NCBI GenBank assembly: GCA_016859345.1
Contig: CM029121.1
Location: 2,809,329-2,873,328, forward strand
From: Istiophorus platypterus
Lineage: Eukaryota; Chordata; Actinopteri; Istiophoriformes; Istiophoridae
DNA: 64,000 bases
Direction of reading: 5' to 3'
Part shown: positions 23,464-36,099 of the stretch, piece after piece
Layout of the letters: each line of letters begins with the position of its first letter
Position numbering within the stretch: position 1 is the stretch's first letter
Notes under the pieces: model-generated
Database searches by the model: none
Told to the model about the DNA's origin: nothing
Seen by the model: the letters and a program-made list of their open reading frames with translations, nothing else
Translations under genes and position numbers: made by a program

Positions 23464-24269
23464 TATCACACTGTATTATCACTAATTTTAGTAGTATATC
23501 TTTTTTGGCTTTATTGTCTTGTTTTTACAGTGGTAAAGTAATCGGGCTATATATACAGAGACAGCAAATGCTTTTGGAATGAATTTATGAATTTTAAATA
23601 AAAAGTGTCTATCAAGTGATCACATGAATGACGACATGTATGATCAGTGAAGGAACGGCCAGTCAGAGATATAGACTAACCCTATATAATTTCTACAATT
23701 ACAATTGCATTTAGAATGTATAAATATAGAAATAGGGAGGAAATAACAGGAAAATGTCTGAAATGTAAAACAAGATTCTACTGCAAGGTGTTCTGTTGTT
23801 GGTAGACAAGGTATGTCAGAGATATCAGATAATAAGGAAAATTTAGTTCCTCACTGAGTGCAGTGTGTGCACGTAATGTGGACAATAAAGGTGTCTAGAC
23901 AGTGACTGAAAATGAAATTAATGTCAGATTTATTCTTGTTTGTTTGCCACCTGATAAAGGGGAAAAAAGAAAGAAACTTGTGTAATACGCCATCAAGTGT
24001 TCAAATACAAATTATTGACTAATGCAACTATTTTTAAATATTCTGCTTTAGCTAATGTATTATCGGTAGAATTATTATTATTATTAGCATTATCAGACAG
24101 AAGTCAGAGATATGCTCTACTTTTTTCCTGTTCTGCAGTCATCGCGGATAAAGTCTTAAACAACTCCAGAGGCCTCTGTAGCTCTCTGAATTCAAATGCA
24201 TATTTAAGTCAAAAGAAATTTTATAAATACATTTTATTTTTAAGTTTGAAAAAAAAACCCTTTGTCATG
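23393..24269. other. Spacer with GA microsatellite
   Basis: Contains the TA/GA repeat listed next and a short TTA run at about 24073-24085. No gene recognised. Confidence 0.4.
23411..23458. repeat. (TA)n(GA)n compound microsatellite
   Basis: A short TA run is followed by about 17 GA units. Confidence 0.95.
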
Positions 24270-24600
24270 CTTACGCTCATGTTCTGGGTACTTTGCTCTT
24301 TATTTCCCTCTTTCCCTGTTGGTCACAATCTCACTCCCTCAGGGTCTTGTATTTTCATTTTGTGGGACTTTTTGAACTCTCATTCTTCAGGTGTCCAACA
24401 GACGTCCATACACTTCCCCTACTGTTCCAGTCACTTGACCCTCCCACCCACTCACACACCTGTTCCCAATTTCCCTGTTATCCAGCCATTATTTAAACCT
24501 ATGGTTCGACCTGCTCCCTCCAAGATTGTAGCATGTTTCAATGTGTTGGTCTTTGTTCTGCTCATGCTGTGGACCCCCTGTCTTGCCATATTACCAGTAG
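24270..24600 (+). repeat. LTR-like interspersed repeat, + copy
   Basis: Pyrimidine-rich sequence with CACACACCTGTTCCCAATTT, CCAGCCATTATTTAAACC and a TCTTTGTTCTGCTC block. This layout (CACCTGTTCCC, then a TATTTAAA-type box, then a TTTGTT-rich part) parallels the repeat at 1709-2130. The 205-codon open frame at 23997-24614 runs into it and is judged accidental. Confidence 0.4.
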
Positions 24601-25200
24601 AGATGTCTAAATGAAGCTTCCTAAAACAGTTAGACTTTCCAGTCCATTGGTTCACTGAAACATTCATTACTCGAAGCCTCATTCTGCACTGGTTCTGGCT
24701 TGAGGCTGTTTTCGATCTTACAAATGATCTCACTGGCCTTGGAAAAGAACCTCTTACGTGTCACTGAGGATGGTGGTTAACATAAGAACTTCAGTTCAAT
24801 GAGATACAAGTGAGGTTACGCAAGTTTTTGTGCGTGCCAGTACTGGGTCTTGTGGTACGAAGCAAGCCCAAAAGACCCAGGATATCTCGTGATGATGGTA
24901 TGTGGTCATGCTCAGTAATTCAACACAGGTTTTCCCGACTGCGTTCACACAAAAGGGCCGACGTTTCCAGTATATGACCACTCTGTGCATTCTCATAAAT
25001 GACTCATTAATGCTTAACGATTGATGTGGTATTTTTATCATGTACAAGAATTTAACAGATCACTCCTCGGATTTTGTATGTGCTATATTTTCAGTATGAC
25101 AACCAGTGGTGTGTTTGTAAGAGCCATCTTGTTCTTCTTATCACTTTCTCTCCTGCACCAGTTGATTTGTTTTATCCTAAGTAGAGTGAACAAGAAGCCT

Positions 25201-25205
25201 GTGTG

Positions 25206-25265
<60 letters not shown>

Positions 25266-25269
25266 TGTG
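25201..25269. repeat. (GT)n microsatellite
   Basis: Long GT run with a single GC interruption near the start and one TA near the end. Confidence 0.95.
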
Positions 25270-27044
25270 ATGTCCTTGTAATGACTTTAATAAGGGACAA
25301 AGCCCTGTGGCCTATCCATTACACACACGCACACAAACACAGCAGAAGTGATGTATGTGGGAGAGAGGGTGGCCTTTAGTGCTATAATTTATCTTAAATC
25401 TCTTTCTTCTTCTTATTCCCTCTCTATCTCCTCATTCATTCCGCCCTTAATATTTCACTATCACTCCCTAACTCCTTCCCCTTCCCCTCTATATCCATCC
25501 TGTCCTCTCTATTTCTCTCTTTTCTCTCTTTCTCTAATGGCCCAGAGATACTGTATTTTGATGCCCTAATACCAACAATATTACAAGAAAGTGGCTAAAT
25601 GCAACTATACCACACATAATGGGGTTTTGGCCTTACAGCTTGAATTTGTGCCTGTGATAAGATGGCAATCAAATGTACAGTTTACTTGGACACGTCAAAA
25701 CAAGACGGTGATAAAGATGAGCTTCAATGGAAGAACAACATTATGCTGATATTTTCAGGTACATCTGAATGGTCTGTTTTCATCCACCTGCAAAAAAGAT
25801 CTGCTCACAAATATAAGCTGTTAATAGAAAACCAAGGGAGAGTGCAGATTTATTCTAGTGAGATGCTGTTTTTCAGGCAGATTTAAAAAAAAAAATAATT
25901 AAAAAGCTGCACACTCATGACTCAAATTATGATTCCCCACCCTCTTTCAATCCTTTACATTCTTTTTTCACACAAATAATACATAGACCTCCTTTATTAC
26001 ATAAACAAACGTGTCTGGAAAGTTCTCCCAACAGCCATAATAGATACTCTTTGGTCCGCGGCAACATTTTCACATGTGCACCAGAGTTCAGTTGAACGTA
26101 CAGGCTGATATCCTCAGAGCTGACATGCTTGCATGATGACATGTCCTAAAGGGCATCTGAAGTAAGAAAAGACTTCACTCTGAATAACCATGAGAAAAGA
26201 CCTCAACTGTGTTTCATGCATCAAACAGGGATAGCGTGGTTTGGACTGAGTCTTGCATCCGTAGGTTTAGCAGGTTGAGATTTCCTGTTTTACAAGCGAT
26301 TTCTCAACCTCCAGCTCAGGATAGTTTGGCTCCTTTTCACACAGAAAGACTAAGAGCCCTGTTTGACCTGGTTATGACCATGGTATTTTCTCACCTTGAC
26401 AGTCTCTCAGCCCATCTTTATGGTATTTTTTTGCCCAGTACATGGTGCAGAGGTGGGGTGTTCATTCAAATGAAGCAGTGAACAGTGAGTTATTGGTATT
26501 TTGGTGCAAAATGTCTCCCAGATGTTCCTTAAGAATAGACTTTCAGAACCATGTCTGTTTCTGGTGCAATGTCAATCATCTGCCACTCTACAAAAGCAAA
26601 CAAATACTTGGAGCAAGTGAGCAGAAATGATGGAATAAACACTCCTCAGCCAGTTGATGTGTATTAAATCAGTATTAAAAAAGTAACATTTAATGTAATG
26701 AAACCAAGAAGGATTCTTCCAGTATCTGTTGCCCACAGCTGCTTCTATGCTATTGCAGAAAAAATGCTCATTCAGTTCATTAAATCCCTGCAGTACCTGA
26801 AGGCAGCAGGACACATGGACTGCATATGCATCCACTGATAGGAGAAGTGCCATGTCACATATGACCATCGACTGTGTTTACCTTCATTAGTGCAAATGCA
26901 TGCATATAGCACCAGACTACTACATAAGTACCACACACAACTCCACACACATCAGACTTGTCTGTTATACCTAAGCATTGTACCGTTTATGCAGACATCA
27001 GATTAAGAGAGCTCATTAATCCAGTGCATCAAGGCTTCCTTTCC

Positions 27045-27068
27045 AAAAAAAAAAAAAAAAAAAAAAAA
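27045..27068. repeat. Poly(A) tract
   Basis: Homopolymer of about 24 A. No retroposon body recognised immediately upstream. Confidence 0.9.
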
Positions 27069-27513
27069 TCTGTGGTTCATGTTTTATTTTTTGAAATTCA
27101 TTACAGAGCAAACACTTCTGTGTCACATTTGAAGATGTGATGAAACCATTTGCAACATGAATCATGGTAAAAATATGACTGAAATAGTGTTGATATGATG
27201 CAATCACATAAACTGCTTCACCAAACTATTTGTGATCATTGTACTAATTAACCATTTTAAAAAAAACACACCCTGTGGCTCTGGCTGCAGATTTGTGTTT
27301 CTGTGTGTTCATATTGTGCGGCTCTGCACCATCCAGATAACAATATGATTTCCTTTTAGCCAGTCCTTTCAGACATAGTAGGTACACTTTGAGATGTCAC
27401 CACAGTCTGTGCATCCAAGAATGAGCAGCGGAAAAACAGTCTAAACACTGTCTTGATGAGACTTGAACTGGCGTTGTATCATTGATTAGACTAAAAGTTT
27501 TATACACAAATTT

Positions 27514-27518
<5 letters not shown>

Positions 27519-27584
<66 letters not shown>
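27519..27584. repeat. (GT)n microsatellite
   Basis: Pure GT dinucleotide run of about 33 units. Confidence 0.95.
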
Positions 27585-27587
<3 letters not shown>

Positions 27588-30500
27588 AATAGTGAAGCTT
27601 CATGACAGAGTGACCTATCTCTGTTATAACCCTCCTTTGCTTCCAGAACATTGCTGAGCAACAGTCTATGGTAACACTAATTTTGTCAATTTTTTTTAAT
27701 TGTAAAAGGCCCTGTAAAAACAGTCGCTGTAATTTCTCTTGATGGTGCCATGCGTGGAGCTCTAGCAGCAAAGCTCCTCTTTTCTTTTCTTTTCTGTTGC
27801 CGTATCTTGCAACAATCACCAGATATGGGTTAGCCACATGTCTTCCACAGCCACACTGAACTCTGCTACATTTGCCAGTGTAACTGCTACATTTGAACAC
27901 ATTCCAGCATTTCAGTAATGCGCCTCTCAACTGTACTTGCAGACAGATGCAAGTGGATATTATGGTTTCTTTATTTATCAGCACATCAAACAAAACTTCT
28001 GGACTATTTGGGGAACCTCTTTTCTGTATTTTCTGGTTATAAATGGTTTCCCACATTGAAATGTTATATCTTGCTTCTGTAGCTTGATTTTTGGAGGTGG
28101 AGTGTTTTAAACCTGCAACTTTGCTGAGCTTATTTCAGCAAAGACTTTTTTCTTGCTTACAGTGTTTTTAGGGCGTGTCAGTTTTTCTACTCCAGATATT
28201 TCCTCCCAAGCAATAAATGTATTTTACTTTGTCCCTGTCAAATAAACAATAAAAAAAAACAACCCGCCAACTCCTGGTTCAGCCTCTCTGCTCTTATCAG
28301 CTTCATTTGCAGCAGCATCTGTTTTCAGTGAAAAAGCTCTGATAAAGCCACACCACCTGTTCAGCAGCATACAGCAGACAGACATAGTTAGAAACCAGCT
28401 GATGAACACAGTGGAACATTTAACAGCTTATGGGCCAGATATTTCCCTCAGGAGTAGGTGAAGACCAAGAGTCACCAAGAGCGACTTATATTCATCACAT
28501 GGATGCAAAAATTTCTCCAAATGAATGCTAATGTTGCTCTGTGTTTGCTGTCTGCAGGTAACTTTTCCCTATCCCACTTGCCATAATATATTTATAAGGT
28601 AATAATAAATTGATGTCATATAACAATGTGTCTTTTCTTAGTCCCACAATTTATAGTGTTTCTCTTGGTTCTGTCTCAGATCCGGAAATGAACATCTAAT
28701 GAACATCAGGTAAGTGATTTTCATCCTCTCCAGGACTAAATATTCAAATTCCAGCAGCCAACATTTTTTTCATGACATTTAAGATTCTATAACCAGTATT
28801 CTCACTAATAGTAGCATTACTGACCCAAGCCTTTGTGGGGGCCCCAAGCTGAATTTGATCTCCATCATTTGGTGCCTGCAGGGCCCGACAGAGCTGCTTA
28901 TAGCTAGTTGACTTTGCTGACTATGTCCAATAATGACGATCATGTCATTATGTGTGACTTTTGTTTTATTTATTAAGTTGCTTACCATAACCTGCCTCTG
29001 GTTTGGAGATCTTCCATTTATCTAACATATTAATGCTTCATCTATGGCATTAGTTTTAGTATGCTGCTGTCTGATGTCACCTGACTGATAAAACTATTTT
29101 CAGTTAATGTATTTGTGTATTGTATTTGTGTTGTCTATAGCTATAGTCTGTTAATTTTTGAAGTGGTCAATCAGTCAGTTAAGTTAAATACAATAAAACA
29201 TCTCTCATTCAATCAAAAATCAAGCAGTTGAACTGTTATACACTGCAGATGACCTGTTTGTACTGTAATGGAATGGAAGAGGAGCCAATCGCAGTTGTCG
29301 GTCATCTGAACAGGAGCATAAGTTTCCTCATTCTCCTCATTCTCTGTTGAAGGTGTCATAAAAAGTGTCAACTCCTTAGACTTTGTGAGGAAGGTAGATT
29401 ACACAGTTCAAAATCCTGTCAAATACTCTACTACACATGCAATGAGTAATGGTCCTAAACACACAAAGAAAATAATATACCTGCAAAGATTATTTTGAAA
29501 ATGCTGATCTTCTGCTGAGTCAATGTAATAATCTAATGATATTTATGAAAAGTTTAGAAATGGAGGGTACTGAGCCTTCAGCGGTGATGATACCACCTTT
29601 AAATGAGCCAAAATGATTGAAAGAAGATTTGCTGCTTGTAAATAGAAAGAAACAAAAAGGAACCATGGGTGTGTTTTATCACTGCCTTTAATCACTTCTC
29701 TGTACAAATTAGAAACATCATTAAGAAACACTGGAACATTCAGTATGCTGAGCCTGTGCTCCAGCAGACTACATTTAGTCAGATATAATAAAATCCATCC
29801 TGAAACCAACTGTTTTTCAAATGAGTAAAAGGACACTTTATATACCAGGAGCAGACTAATGGGAGGATGCTGACAGTTTTTTAATTGATTTTTGATTTAG
29901 TTTTGTTCATATGTTGCTTCTTTATATACTCTAAATTAATCATTCATGTTTTGTTTGGCACTTATGTATGAGGCTTAAATGCATTTACACATAATTAGAA
30001 GGTAGTATCTTGTTACAGCTTTAATGTATGTACTGGAGGATTGAAGTTAGTGGGGGCAATGTAGGAGAAATCAACCTAAGGAAATAGTGTAGCCTAAAGA
30101 CATATTGATTATACTACAAGCCCTGACTGAAGTCATTTTCAACTCATTTCTCTTTTTTTTAATTACTTTAAATAATGTATCTCCTGTCACTTAAGCTTTT
30201 CTGGGGTATCAAAGTTTTTAACCTAAATCCCGTCCCTAAATGAAAGCAAAACAGACACAGAAATAACGTGCACATTTACATTTGTATTTGCTTTTTATGG
30301 ATATATGTACTGTGTAATAATAACATGAGAAAAAATTAAATTACATTTTTTTCATTCTGTACTAAATAACTGACTGTTTTTCATTTTTAAAGGATTAGTC
30401 GGGTTATTTTCAATTTTGTATTTTTCATAGTCTCATCAAATCCAATGCAGACAAAAACTAACAGTGAATGTCTCCTGCTAAGATGTCATGTGTGTGTATG

Positions 30501-30599
30501 CAAAGCTTGGTGGACTGTATCTTATTCCTCTGTGCCACAGAGCTCCCTGGTTGTCTGTTGCATGAGATGAAATGTTCCTCCGTTGTTTCTCAGACTTCA

Positions 30600-30810
30600 G
30601 TGATGTGCAGATAATGAAGGAAACTTCGCTGACACCAGCTTGATTGCATAAAATAGGTTTATTACAAAGACAACCAGCGTCGATCAGGCACCATAGTTTG
30701 CCTGGGAGACGACTTGCAGCCAGAATGAATCTCTCCCCAAATCACACCTCAAAACTCACTTATATAGGTTGGTGTATTGGCCAATGTTTATGAGGACTTC
30801 TGGTTTCCGT
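30600..30810 (-). mobile_element. Possible solo LTR fragment
   Basis: Read on -, a CTATATAAG box (complement near 30761-30769) is followed about 100 nt later by AATAAA (complement at 30657-30662), and then by further sequence with TGTCAGCGAAG. This spacing of TATA box and poly(A) signal is what an endogenous retroviral or LTR-retrotransposon LTR shows. No gag, pol or env sequence was recognised nearby, and the exact TG...CA boundaries were not found. Inference only. Confidence 0.35.
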
Positions 30811-31694
30811 CAATCTAATGGCCCCGCTCCTCAAGACAAAGGGGTCATCAATTCCTTCACTTACCAGGTATAGGAATCTCTTTAACATAAACTTTCCAGA
30901 ACCAGGGGAAAGGTCACCTATGTCACTTATCAGATACTACACCTCCATCACCATGAACACACACACTGTAGTTTATCATGACACAGTCCCCCACACACAC
31001 TGTCCTGCTGCTGGAAATACTCACTTTTGCACCAAATGTGGATTAATCACATTCTCCAACAATTGCTCTGTTTCTTCCTGTTTGAGAAACTTTTGTTAAA
31101 AACCACAGTGAGCACTTGTTTTTTGGAAATTACTGAATTTTGAAAATGAAACTTTTATTTGTGAGATGTTCTTAAAGAGCTGTGTCAGTGGTGGCAAGGG
31201 GCTTGGAGCCAACCTTTTCTAGCACTGATTGTGGTCGTTTCACTTTTTCACATTTTAAACTGTTTTATCGGGTTTATTTGTGGATCATTTTACTGTAATA
31301 TAATGATAGAAAAAAGGCTTTGCTTGAAAAATGTGCGTGAATCTTTGCCTGGCCAAAGGATACTGTTATTGTCAGTCTGTCAGTCCAACACTTTGATACA
31401 GACCATTTCTGTTCATAAATAAATAAAAAAAATCATATATTCTAATGGGCATGGATCCATCCCAAAGAATGAACCCCTATGATTTCAATTATCATGAGCT
31501 TTTGTCTCTAGCATGTCTATCAAAATTTCCACAAGTAATTTGCAATGTAATTAACTGCGCACATTTATGCTCTTCATAGGCTGAACCCCTCTTGACTTCA
31601 ATGGCCCATTGATGTTCTTCTGTTATAATCCAAAGGACATACACACACACACTCCCACAAGCACACGCACACACACACACACGCACACACAAGC

Positions 31695-31748
<54 letters not shown>

Positions 31749-32671
31749 AAACACACACACACACACAAACATATATATATATACATATATATATATATAA
31801 ACACATATATACATATATTTAACTCTAGTGCCACAAGGCACTGAGACTTATCCTGTTTAATGTGATGAACACCCATTGTAACCTCTATGATCTGTGGGGT
31901 AGCTGTAGACTTAAATCATGGCACAAAAGAGTTCTATTTCAAATATGTTTTGATGGTAAGCTCAAAAAGTCGCAGTGACACAGCAGAGAAAAGCACATAA
32001 ATTACACAGAGTGACAAATTCAGTAAGGAATATGAGGCTCCTGGTACTGGTCTGCATTATGCCGTAATATTGTGACCAAGTACATTAGTGGTGGTTTGTG
32101 ATGTGAAACATGTGGTGAGACTTAGAGTCTTACATGGTGACTGTGGAATGCTACTGTGGTGCCATGAAGTCAGAGTAACCTGCCACAGAGGCTCTAATGC
32201 CACTTAATGGGCCATAGCGGTCTGTGTGTGAGTGTGAGTGTATGTGTGTGTTTGTGTGGGCTTGTGTGTTAGGATGGTGCTGTTGAGGGTTGCTGACTCG
32301 TGGGCTATTGTGGTGAAGGAGCATTAGTAAATTGAGGCAAAGCATTAGTGAACAGCTAGAACTTAACAGTGGGATTTAAAACAGCACTGAATCTGCTGTC
32401 TGCTTCCATTAATGTGGCTGAATGGGGAGAGATAAGTTATAAAGTTGGTTTGGGAGTTTGTGTATGTGTGTCTGCGCTATGGGACATTGGAGGGTATGAA
32501 ATTTAAATGTCTATGCGTGTGTGTATTCCGGTGAGACTGCAGGCATCAGTGTAACAACATAACACGCTATCTTGTTCTAACCAATAATGACTTAAAAGAT
32601 AAAAGGACCACAGATAATCAGGTTGTCCAGGATTGGTTTACGCCTCCGTCTGCACTTTGGTCAAATTAGCC
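30811..32671. other. Spacer with CA/TA microsatellite
   Basis: Nothing beyond the compound microsatellite and TG-rich sequence around 32221-32258. Confidence 0.4.
31639..31822. repeat. (AC)n(AT)n compound microsatellite
   Basis: About 130 nt of interrupted AC repeats followed by AT-rich TATATA runs to about 31822. Open frames through it on both strands are repeat translation. Confidence 0.95.
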
Positions 32672-32682
32672 AAAAAAAAAAA

Positions 32683-33837
32683 GAGGGATCCATTTAAATT
32701 AGGAAAAACTGCCAGCTAAAATATTTGAAAATCAGCAAGAAACTGAATACATTAATGGCTAAGAATTGGGGAGTATTTGTCCATTAATTTGTTGAGATAA
32801 GTGTAAAATCCATTAGAAAAGTGGAAGATTGAATAGTTTTTTAATGCAAAAATAGCTGACAGCATCAGGTCTCAGGAAATGGTTGTTTCTAAACAAAATT
32901 GATGACTGTAGGATTAAAAGTCAAGAGTAAAGATGTTGCTGTGATGCACATTTTGTTGTTGTTTTGCTATCTTAGTGTTCTTTTAGCTTTTGTGGCATTA
33001 TAGAGTGGGATAGGCATGTCAGAAACAGACTAATGGACATGGTGTCCACCGATTCTAATCTCAGGGATGCTGATGTTGGTGTCCTGAGACCATGGGAATG
33101 GGCAACCTATAAGCATTACTAGTGTTTGTGCCAGAATAGAAGGAAAAATGTCCTTTAGTGTGACTGTGACAAGTCAGAGGCTTCTCCACAACATCATCTC
33201 CAGGCAAACAGTCCTCCTCATCATTCTCATCACTTTGACTCCAGCAGTGCTTTGAAAGGAATCATGCTGTACTCACATGCCTCCTTGCAGTGGTGCCATG
33301 ATGGAGCACAGGGATGTTGACATGCTGGGTCCATCTGCCATCACCAGCCCCTCATTCTGAGAGAAACAACCCCAGAAATAATGCCAATCCACCACGGCGA
33401 ACAAGGCCAACTCGGTAACAGTGATGGTTTCACCTCTGAGCCTTCTTTATGGTATAAGTGCTGCTGAGGACAGCTAACTACTTTGATGGGCATGGTGTCA
33501 GAAAGACTCCTACCCAGCACTGGGGCAATAGACATATGGATGTGTAGTATAATTGTACACATGTTCCCCCACCAACTAATTCAGTTGGGTGTATGATCAT
33601 TGATATGCAGTGTAAATCCATTTGTTGTCTTCAAAAACTGTGTGAATGGCACAGAGGAATAAGATATAGGGTTTGTTGCTTTGCTGATGGTATATTGCTG
33701 AGGGCCCAGTTGCTACCAATAAAGCTTCACTTTGCAGCGTTCTTTCGTCCTTGGAAACCATACTAATATCTTTTACTCTTATCCTGCTGGTAAATTTGAT
33801 AAGCAAAGGAGCGTTGACACAGTAAAAAAAAAAAAAA
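32683..33837. repeat. Tandem duplication unit 1 (1155 bp)
   Basis: The unit begins GAGGGATCCATTTAAATTAG after an 11-A tract (32672-32682) and ends GACACAGT followed by 14 A (33824-33837). It is repeated immediately at 33838 with exactly 1155 bp offset. Reading both copies side by side, I saw only one substitution (G at 33396, A at 34551) and no indel outside the A tracts. No known gene or transposon was recognised within the unit. Confidence 0.95.
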
Positions 33838-34988
33838 GAGGGATCCATTTAAATTAGGAAAAACTGCCAGCTAAAATATTTGAAAATCAGCAAGAAACTG
33901 AATACATTAATGGCTAAGAATTGGGGAGTATTTGTCCATTAATTTGTTGAGATAAGTGTAAAATCCATTAGAAAAGTGGAAGATTGAATAGTTTTTTAAT
34001 GCAAAAATAGCTGACAGCATCAGGTCTCAGGAAATGGTTGTTTCTAAACAAAATTGATGACTGTAGGATTAAAAGTCAAGAGTAAAGATGTTGCTGTGAT
34101 GCACATTTTGTTGTTGTTTTGCTATCTTAGTGTTCTTTTAGCTTTTGTGGCATTATAGAGTGGGATAGGCATGTCAGAAACAGACTAATGGACATGGTGT
34201 CCACCGATTCTAATCTCAGGGATGCTGATGTTGGTGTCCTGAGACCATGGGAATGGGCAACCTATAAGCATTACTAGTGTTTGTGCCAGAATAGAAGGAA
34301 AAATGTCCTTTAGTGTGACTGTGACAAGTCAGAGGCTTCTCCACAACATCATCTCCAGGCAAACAGTCCTCCTCATCATTCTCATCACTTTGACTCCAGC
34401 AGTGCTTTGAAAGGAATCATGCTGTACTCACATGCCTCCTTGCAGTGGTGCCATGATGGAGCACAGGGATGTTGACATGCTGGGTCCATCTGCCATCACC
34501 AGCCCCTCATTCTGAGAGAAACAACCCCAGAAATAATGCCAATCCACCACAGCGAACAAGGCCAACTCGGTAACAGTGATGGTTTCACCTCTGAGCCTTC
34601 TTTATGGTATAAGTGCTGCTGAGGACAGCTAACTACTTTGATGGGCATGGTGTCAGAAAGACTCCTACCCAGCACTGGGGCAATAGACATATGGATGTGT
34701 AGTATAATTGTACACATGTTCCCCCACCAACTAATTCAGTTGGGTGTATGATCATTGATATGCAGTGTAAATCCATTTGTTGTCTTCAAAAACTGTGTGA
34801 ATGGCACAGAGGAATAAGATATAGGGTTTGTTGCTTTGCTGATGGTATATTGCTGAGGGCCCAGTTGCTACCAATAAAGCTTCACTTTGCAGCGTTCTTT
34901 CGTCCTTGGAAACCATACTAATATCTTTTACTCTTATCCTGCTGGTAAATTTGATAAGCAAAGGAGCGTTGACACAGTAAAAAAAAAA
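33838..34988. repeat. Tandem duplication unit 2
   Basis: Second copy of the 1155-bp unit. It ends GACACAGT with a 10-A tract (34979-34988), after which unique sequence (TAGTCCTGTATC) begins. Near-identity implies a very recent duplication, gene conversion, or an assembly artefact. Matching 73-codon open frames on - in both copies (33341-33562, 34496-34717) differ by one residue and have no known family. Confidence 0.95.
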
Positions 34989-35334
34989 TAGTCCTGTATC
35001 TCTTCTTCCTTTTTCCCCAGGACTCATGAAGGAATAGTTTTTAATTGATTTTGCTTTAAAAGTTAATTTACAGTATGCCAAGAGAATATTATCTTTTATT
35101 GAAAAATTATCACTGGTGCAGTCAGTGTGGTCCACCTCTGATGATGGATATGATGCAGACTGATTACATGTTTACTGTGGAGGGTTCTACATTGGCTATA
35201 ATAGATTTGATAATTGCATATTTATTGTATCATGGATGAATGGTACTGCAGTCATCAGTGGGAAGGCGTACAATATAATATAATAATGGACATACATAAA
35301 TATCATTATTACATATAATATGATAATAATAATG

Positions 35335-35375
<41 letters not shown>

Positions 35376-36042
35376 AAGAAGAAGAAGAAGAAGAAGAATC
35401 ATTCTATTAATGTTGTTGTTATCATCATTATTATCATTATGTTCAATTCCAGTGGAGAATCAGTGAATCCCATTGCATCATTGCACTATTTTCACTCTCA
35501 TAAGAAAAAAATTTGTTTGGTAAAAGTGAATATTCAGTAGTTAAGAAAAATGACAGAAAATAGTAATTTTTAGAATAAATCTCTTTTTCCATCAAAAGCT
35601 TTTCTCTGGTAGCTGCTGAAATGCAAGTGATAATGATGTCTGACTGATGTCTATCACGCCTGTTATTTTTTTTGCAGAATGATTTTTATCTAATCTATTA
35701 TCTGTATAATTCATCCCGTTTATCTGTCCAATACTGTTTGCTGTGATTTCATTTTGTTGACCAGCACCAGGAATGTATTCTCCATGATTCATATCCAGAC
35801 CTACCTCGTCCAGCACAATGTTTACACCCCACTGTCTATCTACCTCACCTTGTCTCTCCTCTGTCTCAGCAGAGTTTCTATGTGATCCTTGAGGCACTTC
35901 TTCAAGCCATTACATAGCACTTTAGGGTGCTGCCATAAGAATTAAGCAATGAGAAGTAGGGTGTGGTGGATGAAGGATGCAGGTGGGTTATGAAGAAAAG
36001 ATTATAATAGAAGCTAAAAAAAGACATTGTGAAACAACCTAC
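34989..36042. other. Spacer with AAT/AAG microsatellite
   Basis: Contains the trinucleotide repeats listed next. A hydrophilic open frame on - at 35592-35912 is discussed as a finding. Nothing else recognised. Confidence 0.4.
35322..35398. repeat. (AAT)n(AAG)n compound microsatellite
   Basis: AAT units to about 35373, then eight AAG-type units. Confidence 0.95.
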
Positions 36043-36099
36043 ATTGGCCAGCCACAATATTAAGACCAGTAACTGGTTTTAATGTTTTGGCTGATCAAT
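36043..36099. mobile_element. 57-bp palindromic mini-element (paired Tc1-type TIRs)
   Basis: Two 28-nt arms (ATTGGCCAGCCACAATATTA.. and the complement of ..TTAATGTTTTGGCTGATCAAT) meet around a single central base in ACCAGT-A-ACTGGT. The arms differ at about five positions. The arm sequence CAGCCACAACATTAAAACCA matches the terminal repeat of a common fish Tc1-like family. So this looks like two TIRs with no interior. Similar structures occur at 57582-57634 and 62665-62743. Confidence 0.75.

Larger units (their letters stand above)
24601..30599. other. Gene-free stretch with microsatellites
   Basis: Contains GT repeats and an A-tract listed separately. Sequence near 24614-24720 (CATTCATTACTCGAAGCCTC) resembles a hAT-type non-autonomous repeat, from memory only. 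Open frames at 26209-26481, 26572-26868 and 27397-28056 show no recognisable protein; the last runs through a GT repeat. Confidence 0.4.

Noticed and set aside
23997..24614. 205-codon open frame on +, longest that is not simple repeat or LINE
   Set aside because: Its second half lies in an LTR-like dispersed repeat, the first half is AT-rich sequence, and no protein family or domain is recognisable.
27397..28056. 219-codon open frame on -
   Set aside because: It is kept open by a 66-nt GT microsatellite (poly-His/Thr translation), with unrelated sequence either side.
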